DNA from: Zygnema cylindricum
Taxonomy: Eukaryota; Streptophyta; Zygnematophyceae; Zygnematales; Zygnemataceae
Length of the DNA stretch: 10,663 bases
Direction: 5' to 3'
NCBI GenBank assembly: GCA_037447655.1
Contig: JBBHKE010001313.1
Span: forward strand, 128,001-138,663
The translations under genes and the position numbers were made by a program. Below are positions 1 through 6,896 of this stretch, piece by piece; the stretch's first letter is position 1; every line of letters starts with the position of its first letter. Below the pieces are notes generated by a model that saw nothing but the letters and a program-made list of their open reading frames with translations, searched no databases and was not told where the DNA came from.

Positions 1-40
1 GGAGATATTTTGCACCGAAAATTTTTACAAAGCAGTTTAC

Positions 41-172
41 AAATTAGGGTTTACGAAAAAATAGAATAAAAATTATTTCCAAAAAAACGACATTCCTAAT
101 TAGCGTAAATAACGCTAATTGTTTCATCACGCTATCTATTTCATTACGCTAATAGCGATTCATGGTGTAGTG
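41..172 (+). repeat. Right end of a CACTA-like DNA transposon (copy 1)
   Basis: Seen: the stretch ends in TGGTGTAGTG, the reverse complement of CACTACACCA, which is the CACTA-type terminus. Inside it lies a run of TAGCG/CGCTA motifs, including an imperfect palindrome CGCTAATAGCG (147-157) and a perfect 9-bp stem, AATTAGCGT (98-106) with ACGCTAATT (112-120), around a 5-nt loop. The same order of motifs recurs at 10311-10387, and in inverted orientation at 10512-10560, so this is a dispersed family and not a chance motif. Known: CACTA elements carry short subterminal repeats bound by their transposase. The body of this copy lies left of the window. The last five bases (TAGTG) also form the first five of the next element, so the exact junction is ambiguous. 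The superfamily call rests on the terminus and subterminal repeats only; no transposase is visible. Confidence 0.6.
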
Positions 173-1284
173 TTGTGTATCGGTAAGGATTTGTCGATAA
201 CCGATATAGACTTTTTTTCGGGTACCCGATATCGATCTATCGGTACGATATATCGCCATCGGTGTTATCTCCGATAAATAACCGATATTTACCAGTTATT
301 ATCAGCGATAATAACGATATCGATAACTATCGGCGATAATTTTACGGACCGTACAGATAAATATGGTGGTTGTAAATGGCGGCAGTGTGACAAATTTGTT
401 CTGTCCATAGATGTCCCGTACGCATTTTACGCACGGTATAAACTAACAAATACCATGTACGGTACGCATCAAACGATGATGAAAAGTAAATAAAATGCGT
501 AACTTACTTTGTACCCGTACAATATTTTTACAATTATCTACAGTGTCCGTCGCTGTTCGTACATTTTAGAGTTATTTTACGAGTTTTTTTAGGGTTTTTA
601 AGGTACATAGCCGTACGTTCCTTAATATTTCAGTATGGCAAACGTAGATATTCCGTACTAATTGGGTTTTTAGGGTACACTTTTATAAAATTTCTTACAT
701 TTTTGATAAATTTTTGTACTTTTTAAAAATTTTAAGGATTTTCTAAGATTACGCTTTTCGTACGTTTTTGTACATCATCGTACAACGAAATTTACATAAA
801 TTTTACGAAAAGTATGAAAAAAGACGAATACTACTTAGTTTTCGTAAAAAAGTTAATATCCGTACGAATTGGACATCGACGGTTCAGTCAGCTCTGTTTG
901 TTTGCTCGTTTTCTTTTTTAAAAAGTTTGATTCTCGAATTCGACAATATATTTTCATTTTTTTGTTTCGGTAGTATAGTTTTAGAACTATAAAGTATTAT
1001 TTTAAATTTGTATACGTTTACATGCTGCGCTGCCCGTAATATTTATCAGTTAAATAAATACGGAACAAATTGTTATACGTGGCATTACACGCTATATAAA
1101 GTAAATAATGTAAAACAGTGTATTATAATGTACTATAGTACGCGTACTATATATTTTTTAAGTTATTGCCGATATGGAATTTGTTGGTCTCTGACCGATA
1201 TATCGGAACCTCTGACCGTTCGATAGCCGATAACTATCTGTATCGGTGTTATTGCGATAAGTATTTTACTGATACACAACACTA
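168..1284. mobile_element. Non-autonomous hAT-like element with CCGATA subterminal arrays
   Basis: Seen: 166-186 and 1266-1286 are inverted repeats matching at 20 of 21 positions; both contain TGTAGTGTTGTGTATC. Just inside the left end (179-340) and the right end (1166-1260), CCGATA/TATCGG/CGATA motifs occur many times in both orientations, while the centre is AT-rich. Known: plant hAT elements often start TAG or CAG followed by GTGTTG-like sequence, and have clustered short subterminal motifs. Inference: a TIR starting TAGTGTTGTGTATC with such arrays fits a non-autonomous hAT of 1,117 bp. Against this, the flanking 8-mers (160-167 TCATGGTG and 1285-1292 CAATAAAT) do not match, so no target duplication is seen. 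The inverted repeat also extends two bases beyond the proposed ends. Open frames inside (768-992, 1008-1226) match no family I know and look like chance frames. Confidence 0.5.
1134..1151. repeat. Perfect 18-bp palindrome TATAGTACGCGTACTATA
   Basis: The 18 bases read the same on both strands, centred on ACGCGT. It lies inside the CCGATA element, about 130 bp from its right end. It could form a cruciform or bind a dimeric protein, but no function can be assigned from sequence. Confidence 0.6.
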
Positions 1285-1681
1285 CAATAAATGACCTCGT
1301 TCTCGCGGCACAAAAGTACAGTTGTTCCACATAGATTCACTAAGTCGACCTTCATCGTCCAATCAACCTTTTTCTTGGTCGGATAAACGGAGAATCTTTC
1401 AAGTTTTTTTGAGGATTTTTTTTTGGGATATGGCCAATAAGAGCAAAGTACGACTCCCGCTTGAAGCAAATTTGACCGCAACCGTGTCCCACTTGACGCC
1501 AATACGACAACTGCTATTCGGTAGGATTCAATCGGGACTACAGTACAGTATAGTAGTCGCCACAAGGCTTGGTGACGCGTGGCAAATTTCGTGGCACAAC
1601 GTGGAGGAAGCAGGAGTGCATAAAAATAAAAACCAGTGGAACCCTGACGAAGCCTTAAAAATGGTTCCCCAACCATCGGAT
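1285..1681. other. Unassigned 397-bp spacer between two transposons
   Basis: This lies between the CCGATA element and the next CACTA-like end. Two long overlapping open frames run on opposite strands (plus 1322-1693, minus 1266-1676), but neither translation shows a recognisable domain, and both run into the flanking terminal sequences. The left edge reads CACTACAATAAATG, superficially a CACTA-type start, but its inner sequence lacks the TAGCG motifs of the family. It is probably unique or heavily decayed sequence. No gene is called. Confidence 0.4.
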
Positions 1682-1712
1682 ACTACACCGTGAATCACTA
1701 TCAGTGTTAATG
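1681..1712 (+). repeat. Left terminal inverted repeat of the large CACTA-like element
   Basis: TACTACACCGTGAATCACTA followed by TCAGTGTTAATG matches the inverse of 141-172 at most positions. It differs mainly by C/T and G/A changes, including T in place of the terminal C. Homology to the family fades after about 32 bp. Confidence 0.5.
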
Positions 1713-1799
1713 TTTTTTTCGTATCTTAAAACATATTTTCTCCGTACACAGATATTGGTATTTCGAGCTTCAATATCTCTTTTAATAGCAGCCGTCGAA

Positions 1800-2345
1800 A
1801 TTTTCTATTAATCGAGCTTGCCAGTTTTGGCTGATTTCCTTCTTACCTTTTGTGGCCATCTCCTGCCATCTTGGCCGCCCAATTTGGCGTGACACTAGTC
1901 AGGCAACAATATTACGTAAGCTCAACTCGTTTTGGCGGGAATTGTTTGTCGGCGACACCTGTCTGGAAGCCTCGGCCATGGTTTCCTCCTAATGTTTTTC
2001 GCGATCCTCTTCGCGTATACGACGCCAAACTTGGCATGCAGGTGTCTTACAGAAAGTGTTTTCAAGGACCTTTCTATTAGTGGGCGACTCGGCTCCATTC
2101 GTTCTCCCCATTTTTTTATAATCGGCTCTGCCAATTTCGGTCGATTTCCTTTTTTCCCTACGCGGAGATCTCCAACCACCTTTACCACTCAAATTGCCGT
2201 GATATTTGCGAGTATTTTGGAGACTTTCTTATTTTGCGGACGGCTCGGACGCTTCGGCCATGGTTTCCTACTAGCGTTTTTCGACCTTCTTTTTGTATTC
2301 GACACCAATTTGGCGTGCGATCAACTGCAAGTTTTTTCAACTACC
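1800..2345. repeat. Diverged direct duplication with GCCAA/TTGGC near-palindromes
   Basis: Two tandem copies can be aligned by eye: about 1803-2045 and 2080-2325. Anchors include GCCAGTTTTGGCTGATTTCC (1820) against GCCAATTTCGGTCGATTTCC (2130), and TCGGCCATGGTTTCCT (1972) against the same string at 2254. The offset changes from 310 to 282 bp, so an internal indel of about 28 bp separates them. Short near-palindromes of the form GCCAA-TTGGC occur at 1820-1831, 1865-1875, 1877-1889, 2024-2035, 2130-2140 and 2305-2315. Read on the minus strand, both copies contain an ATG followed by codons for MAEAS, but stops and frameshifts follow in both, and no known domain is visible. This may be internal sequence of the CACTA-like element or an old tandem duplication of host DNA. 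A longer open frame on the plus strand (1932-2411) runs across both copies and looks like a by-product of the repeat. Confidence 0.6.
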
Positions 2346-2449
2346 TTACTTCTATCACCCAAGATACAAGTTTTATTTCATCTTTTATCTTACCTACTCG
2401 GGCCCGCCTAGGAGAGCTTTCCCAGCGACTTTTACACTTCTACCCACCG

Positions 2450-2716
2450 CGCTTTCAAGTATCACATGACTCTTTTGGCCCCTTCCCAATTGAACTTCCT
2501 AGAATCATTCAGACTCCTACTTAATTTTCTTATAGCTGTTGCTACATGAGGACGAGTACAGTTCATAAAATAGATCAAACTACCGACAACCTGTCTGTAT
2601 GGAATAGTTTGCATAAACTCTTTTTCTTCTGGTCCTAACTCATTATCCAAGATCAAGACTCCCTCTTTTGAGCTACCCTCATTTCCCTTCTTTAAAGCCA
2701 TTGGAGTCATACAGCT
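2450..2716 (-). pseudogene. Orphan copia RT/RNase H hinge fragment, second lineage
   Basis: Role of the source: in Ty1/copia polyproteins this stretch links the reverse transcriptase palm/thumb to RNase H. Seen: a minus-strand frame reads TPMALKK, then IPYRQVVGSLIYF, then CTRPHVATAI, then LSRSLND and GAKRVM. An in-frame TGA (2462-2464) follows, and YLKA comes after it in the same frame. These are the conserved hinge motifs (YR.VVGSL.Y, CTRPD.A.AV, LSR, W....RV.RYL). The fragment is roughly half identical at protein level to the equivalent part of the main element (5450-5715), so it comes from a different copia lineage and is not a recent duplicate. Nothing copia-like flanks it on either side, so only about 270 bp survives. 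It lies downstream of the main element's 3' LTR as drawn here. Confidence 0.85.
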
Positions 2717-3011
2717 AGTAAATACATTGACTCAAAACAGACCATCGGCATGAAGGAAACAAAAAATCATTTCGATCAACAATTTGGTGTTTATAGTTGA
2801 ACAATTAGCCACTTAACACAATAAATAAGTAACAAAATACAAAACACAAAATACAAATTTTGTTTTGCTTAACACACATTAATGTGATAGAGAGTATAAT
2901 ATCTCTAGCACTTAATAATTAGATTGTATTTAGATGATTCCTAAATTAAATGCATAATATGTTCAATTATATACAGAGAAAGAGGTTCTAATGAAATTAA
3001 ATTATATTCTT
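2717..3011. other. AT-rich stretch without recognisable gene
   Basis: Very AT-rich sequence with runs such as ACAAAATACAAAACACAAAA and small palindromes (ACACATTAATGTG, GAGTATAATATCTC). It does not resemble 9305-9550, although a full-length 3' LTR would predict a copy of that stretch here. It may be a separate insertion or rearranged LTR sequence. Confidence 0.4.
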
Positions 3012-3083
3012 ATGGCCAATGTCTTTTCTGTACGGCTTGTGTACAATGAGGTTATTGAGTGGATGTTTGTCTTCTTTAGACTT
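3012..3083. repeat. 72-bp segment shared with 9551-9622 (LTR remnant)
   Basis: TATGGCCAATGTCTTTTCTG and the following ~52 bases match TATGGCCCATGTCCTTTCTG at 9551 onward with about 8 or 9 mismatches, nearly all C/T or G/A. Same orientation, one copy on each side of the copia coding region, which is what LTR pairs look like. Homology stops abruptly at both edges. In the minus direction the segment ends in GGCCA, and so could include an LTR end. Confidence 0.65.
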
Positions 3084-3369
3084 GTCCTCATGCTCTTCGG
3101 GATTCTTGCTTTCCAATTCTACCTTGCCACTTGGCGCTAGGTCATGTCATGCCAGTATACCGCCAAAGAAACCATTTCGATATCTCAACGACGATGCATG
3201 TCGTCGGATCCAAACTGGCTTTTAATACTAGCCGTTGAAAACAAATGTCCGACACATTTGATTCGTGCGGGTTCACGTTCGCACTATTATTTAACTCGTG
3301 CCATGTTGTTTTATTCGTAATTTTGTTAATCATATTAATGTACCAAAATATTGTTAAATAGAAATCAAA

Positions 3370-3610
3370 CCCTATGTAGTCTAACGATCTTCTATGACAG
3401 ACCGATTAAAATTGACGAGTACGCCTCGCTTTGCCGATTAGAGGTTCGAGTCCTGACGGGCTTAACCTTTTGTTACGGGTGACTTATGTCACTCTTTAGT
3501 CCTACCTATGGAGGTGAGGCAGCCATGACTCCCCCACCCTCTTTTTCCTTTAGTGACTACAACAAGCATGAGGGCTAGAGAGAGGAGGTGGAGGCAAGCT
3601 ACCTACTCTT
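3370..3610 (+). repeat. tRNA-derived SINE-like sequence within the 3' LTR
   Basis: Seen: a perfect Pol III B box, GGTTCGAGTCC, at 3443-3453, with an A-box-like TAGTCTAACG at 3377-3386. The start-to-start spacing of 66 bp is somewhat long for a tRNA-type promoter. It lies opposite in orientation to the copia element. The arm around the B box does not pair well (3 of 5), so this is not a functional tRNA gene. Inference: an inserted SINE or tRNA-related fragment. No target duplication or A/T tail was identified, so both boundaries are approximate. A chance B box inside an LTR is the alternative. Confidence 0.35.
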
Positions 3611-3676
3611 TCCTTTTAAAGTTTATTTATTAATTCAGACCTCGAAAATACCCCCTAAAATCTAGTGATTTCAACA

Positions 3677-3689
3677 CTCCCCTTATTTT
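3677..3689 (-). other. Polypurine tract of the copia element
   Basis: On the minus strand the 13 bases AAAATAAGGGGAG lie between the RNase H stop codon (3690-3692) and the TG of the 3' LTR at 3676. Polypurine tracts prime plus-strand synthesis in LTR retrotransposons and sit exactly here. Position and composition both fit. Confidence 0.85.
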
Positions 3690-4196
3690 CTAGTCAAATT
3701 TCATTTTCTCTTTCAATCCACACTTTTTTTTACAGTATTTTAACTTGGGAGAGGGCACAAGTTTGGTCATCATGTCAGCCACCATTTCCTCATCACTCTT
3801 ATACACAAGATTCACAATTTTGTTTTCCACCTTTTCCCACACAAAAATTAATCTTATGTCCATATGCTTAGCTTTGAAATGATGTTTTGGATTGGCTGCA
3901 ACTATAATGGCAGCCTGATTATCACAAAGCACTTCATGCACTCCCCCTTTCATATACCCCAGTTGTTGAAATAAAGACTTGACCCACATCAACTATTCAC
4001 AGCTGAACAAGAGGTCATGTACTCAGCCTTCATAATGGACTGAGCAACCACCTTTTGTTGCTTGCTACTCCAACATCAAGCACCTTTCACCACATATAAC
4101 ACATACCAAGAAGTACCTCTTCTCATAGGTGCATCCCCATAATAGGCATCATTCCTAGTAGTGATGTCAATGTGCTCCCCTCCGAAATGCAACTAT
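3690..4196 (-). pseudogene. copia RNase H, main part, broken
   Basis: RNase H removes the RNA strand of the RNA-DNA hybrid during reverse transcription. Seen in order on the minus strand: HFGGEHIDITTRNDAYYGDA, RRGTSWYVL, CWSSKQQKVVAQS, MKAEYM, then after a break MMWVKSLFQQLGY, CDNQAAI, KAKHMDIRLIF, MVADMMTK. The four acidic positions of the family (D of NDAYYGD, E of KAEY, D of CDNQ, D of HMDIR) are all present. Breaks: an in-frame TGA in VKGA-CWSS, and a frameshift with stop near 3990 between SAVN and MMWVK. The frame ends at a TAG (3690-3692) right before the polypurine tract, which is the natural polyprotein end. The N-terminal hinge lies 1.2 kb away at 5412-5740 because of an insertion. 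Confidence 0.92.
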
Positions 4197-4234
4197 AAAT
4201 CCCTGGTTCCTACTGTTGTTTTTGAAGATTTAGT

Positions 4235-4288
4235 TTTGTGCGTACGTGAAATTTGGTGCGCACGCGACGTTTCGTGCGTATATATATT
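4235..4288. repeat. Three-copy 18-bp tandem repeat around GTGCG
   Basis: GTGCG starts at 4238, 4256 and 4274, an exact 18-bp period. The units read TTTGTGCGTACGTGAAAT, TTGGTGCGCACGCGACGT and TTCGTGCGTATATATATT. The third copy has decayed in its second half. It sits about 40 bp inside one edge of the insertion, where transposase-binding repeats often lie. Confidence 0.7.
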
Positions 4289-4976
4289 ACCTGTTGTACT
4301 GTGGAGTTTTGAACATATTTGCGGTTCGAGGGAGTTAGTGTACAAGTGAAATTAATGTGACGTGAGGAACAATTTGAGTGGTTCGGAATGCGCTTGGAAA
4401 TGAAAGGCGGATCGCGAAGCGATCCGATATGAAATGCTTGAAATATTTAAATTGTACGTCGGCCGTACGGAACCTAATTTTACGGGCGACAATTATGGAA
4501 AGTACGCGATGGTACATAGAATCTATTTTGGACAGGTGTACTATTACGTGTACTTCATTTGCACGCATTTATCAAAATGACGTGTACCTTTATGCGAGAA
4601 GGCGCATTTATGACGAAGTACGCGGTTTCGGTACGGACTTTATTTGGATGGTACCGTATCGTTTCGACAGTGGATTGTGTTGTACTTTGAGGCGTCCGCC
4701 GGTTTTTTATGATTCACACTATTTTGAGGATGTATGATCAAGTGGGCCGTACGCATGTGATATCGGCTTGCTGCGTGAACTTATCCACAAGTGACTAAGC
4801 AAGTTGTCACTTATGACGCAAATTTTTGGATGCGTCGGTGTAAATATTTGAAGCATCAATGTTTTGTCTTATTTGAATTAATGATTTAGTGTTGATTAAA
4901 ATAGTTATATTTTAGGTGATCAATGAGGATATCGACTGTTTAATTGTGTGTCTTTATGTGTCGTATTTGCAGACAA

Positions 4977-5021
4977 GTGTACGCTTACGATTGCTTGTCT
5001 TTCAGGTGTACGCTTACGATT
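4977..5021. repeat. 16-bp direct repeat GTGTACGCTTACGATT, two copies
   Basis: Exact copies at 4977-4992 and 5006-5021, 29 bp apart start to start. The flanks (GCTTGTCTTTC and AGTTTACTCTT) are only loosely similar. It lies inside the unidentified insertion. No function can be assigned. Confidence 0.8.
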
Positions 5022-5411
5022 AGTTTACTCTTACTAAAAGGTTATTATGCGTAAATAGGATTTAGTGACAGTAACGTAATTTATGACACTTAGTGATTAT
5101 TTGACAGCTCACAAGTGTATATATAGGAATGAGCTTTGTTAGGAATGAATCATCAATGCTGGTTAGTAAAGTGGGGACCGAAGATGTAGTATTTTAGGGT
5201 TGTCGATTAGGTCATGCACTTTGAATGATATAATGATTATTTGATTATACTCTTGTTTATGTGTGATGCATTTGTTTTTATTATTTATTTATGTTATTAT
5301 AATGTTGTTTGTTGCGTCTATGTACGCATATGGAGGATGCATTTCAAATGATTGTTCGTCGACCTATTTTTGCTTAGCTTTTTGCATGATAGTTTGGGTC
5401 GCTTCTGCGGT

Positions 5412-6629
5412 CTATTTTAGACCAAAGAACAACACCTACCATATATCTCATGACTCTCATTGTTGCCTCCCAATCTCTCGTTCTAGGATCATTAAGACTC
5501 CTACTCAGGACTCCAACTGCTGGTGCTATACCAGGTGTAGTACAACTCATAAAGTAGATTAAGCTTTTTATAATCTGCCTTTAAGGAATAGACTTCATAA
5601 ACCGTCTTTCTTTTGGACTCCTCTGATCTTCTAAGATTATCACTCCTCCTTTTACACTCCTATCACTTATTTTCTTCAAGTCGATGGGAGTGGTAAAACT
5701 GTTTGCATTTTCCATCTAAATTTTTTCCAGCATATTTCCCATAACTTCTTTATGAGTGAGCTTGATAATCCTTTTACCCCTATATCTTTCCATTTCAATT
5801 CACAAGATGTATTTTGCTCCCCCTAAATCCTTCATGACAAATTTGTTTCTAAGATCTTTCTTCAGCTTATTGATCTTTTCTATAGACTTGTTTAACACTA
5901 GCAAATCATCCACATATATTACAATGAAAATAACACCATTCTCATCCTCAAACATATAAATAGAATGGTCAAAGCTGATCGGAATATATCCCAGACTGGT
6001 GAGAAACTCATATAATTTATTATTCCATTGTCTCGGAGCCTACTTTAGTCTATATAAGGACTTTATGAGTCTGTAGACTTTGCTCTCCTCTCCTTCCTCT
6101 ACAAACCCCTCTGGTCGGTGCATGAAGATTTCTTCCCCTAACTCACCATTGAGGAAGGCCGTCTTAAAATCCATCTGGTGTATTTCCATGTCTTCCGCTG
6201 CATCTAGATTGAGGAGAATTGTTACGGATGGGAACCGAACCACCGGAGCAAAAGTCTCCTCATTATCTATCCTCTCTTTTTGGGTGAACCCCTTTGCTAC
6301 CAACCGAGCCTTATATCTCTCAATGGTATTATCTGGGTTCAGTTTTAGTTTAAATACCATTTTTTATCCAATCGGTTTTCTGTCGAGAGGATAGTCCACC
6401 AACTCCCAAGTATTAGCTTCCATGATGGAGGTCATCTTATCATATATGGCTTTAACCCATCTGTTTTTCTCCAGACTGTCCATTGCCTTGGAGTATAACT
6501 GAGGCTCATCAGGGTGAGAGAGCTTAGTTACCTTGTGAGCGGCATGTTTTTCCTGCAGCCTTCTACTGCTTTTTCGTCCTCCCTCAAAGTCTAGAGTTGG
6601 AATAGAGGGAAGTCTCGGATTCCTCCTCA
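5412..6629 (-). pseudogene. copia reverse transcriptase plus RNase H hinge
   Basis: Reverse transcriptase copies element RNA into cDNA inside the virus-like particle. A single minus-strand frame runs through the whole stretch, interrupted only by stop codons. Motifs in order: WVKAIYDKM, ANTWELVDYP, ERYKARLVAKGFTQ, EETFAPVVR, MDFKTAFLNGEL (catalytic D at 6169-6171), YRLK-stop-APRQW (stop at 6040-6042), YMFEDENG, then IYVDDLL with the catalytic DD at 5905-5910, and FVMKDLGGAKYIL. The hinge follows: TTPIDLKK, LIYFMSCTTPGIAPAVG, LSRSLNDP, WEATMRVMRYM, VLWSK. At least five in-frame stops are visible (near 6362, 6040, 5810, 5717 and 5575), but no frameshift in about 1.2 kb. Gene order gag-PR-IN-RT-RH places it in Ty1/copia, not gypsy. 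The frame is cut by the insertion at 5411. Confidence 0.95.
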
Positions 6630-6896
6630 CTGTCTCACCAGCTCCTCGTTCGTTGAAGTCGGTTTGGTCTCCTCTTCCTCTGTCTCCTTGGAGTGTGTAG
6701 AGATATGAGGAGATTCTGGTATATCTCCTCCATCTCTGATCTCCCTTGAATCTGCAATCACATTTTCACTCATGTTCATTCCGGAAAGATCCGAGTCCTC
6801 TTCATTCTCGGACTCAAAAATGATTTTTATCTTCTTCGTGGATTTGAAGGGATCAAATGATTTCCCTTCATCTATGACAACTAGGTGTTTTACCAA
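6627..6896 (-). pseudogene. copia integrase-RT acidic linker
   Basis: This minus-strand frame starts in VVIDEGKSFDPF, the strand typically found at the end of the integrase region, and then becomes highly acidic and serine-rich (ESENEEDSDLSG, KETEEEETKPTS) before a stop at 6627-6629. It carries no catalytic motif; such linkers are variable in copia polyproteins. The next domain begins in a different frame with a 4-nt overlap, so a frameshift separates linker and reverse transcriptase. Confidence 0.8.

Larger units (their letters stand above)
3012..3676 (-). repeat. 3' LTR of the copia element (end point uncertain)
   Basis: Seen: on the minus strand the stretch starts at 3676 with TGTTGAAATCACTAG, directly after a polypurine tract and 14 nt after the RNase H stop codon. 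This is the expected junction for a copia 3' LTR starting TG. Near the other end, 3012-3083 matches 9551-9622 (see separate entry), the only segment shared with the 5' side. If that segment is LTR sequence, the LTR extends at least to 3012 and is about 665 bp including a likely SINE-like insertion. No CA end or target duplication could be fixed. The start at 3676 is well supported; the lower boundary is not. Confidence 0.6.
4197..5411. other. Unidentified 1.2-kb GTAC-rich insertion splitting RNase H
   Basis: Seen: copia coding stops at VLWSK (near 5412-5420) and resumes at LHFGGEHIDI (from 4192). The sequence between has no copia motif and differs in composition, with many GTAC, CGTAC and TGCG motifs. 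CTAT occurs at both edges (4193-4196 and 5412-5415), a possible 4-bp target duplication, but so short a match is weak. No inverted termini, TG...CA ends or poly(A) tail were found. The longest open frame on the plus strand (4378-4737, 119 codons) shows no known domain. Internal features are an 18-bp three-copy tandem repeat (4235-4288), a hairpin GGATCGC-GAA-GCGATCC (4409-4425), a 16-bp direct repeat (4977/5006) and a TATATATAGG stretch near 5120. It could be a non-autonomous transposon, a solo LTR or captured host DNA; the sequence does not decide. Confidence 0.6.

Noticed and set aside
1280-1681. Separate small CACTA element starting CACTACAATAAATG
   Set aside because: No matching right end and none of the TAGCG subterminal motifs; the CACTACA string is explained by the inverted repeat of the CCGATA element.
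1266-1693. Two long overlapping open frames on opposite strands (136 and 123 codons)
   Set aside because: Neither translation has a recognisable domain, both run into transposon termini, and opposite-strand overlap suggests chance openness.
1932-2411. 159-codon open frame on the plus strand
   Set aside because: It spans both copies of the diverged duplication and shows no known motif; it looks like a by-product of repeat composition.
3370-3460. tRNA gene around the B box
   Set aside because: The T arm pairs at only 3 of 5 positions and no acceptor stem or cloverleaf can be drawn.
4378-4737. 119-codon open frame in the RNase H insertion
   Set aside because: It resembles no known family and has no clear gene signals around it; kept only as part of the insertion description.
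5110-5130. TATA box (TATATATAGG) as a promoter
   Set aside because: No plausible transcript or gene follows, and the sequence is AT-rich.
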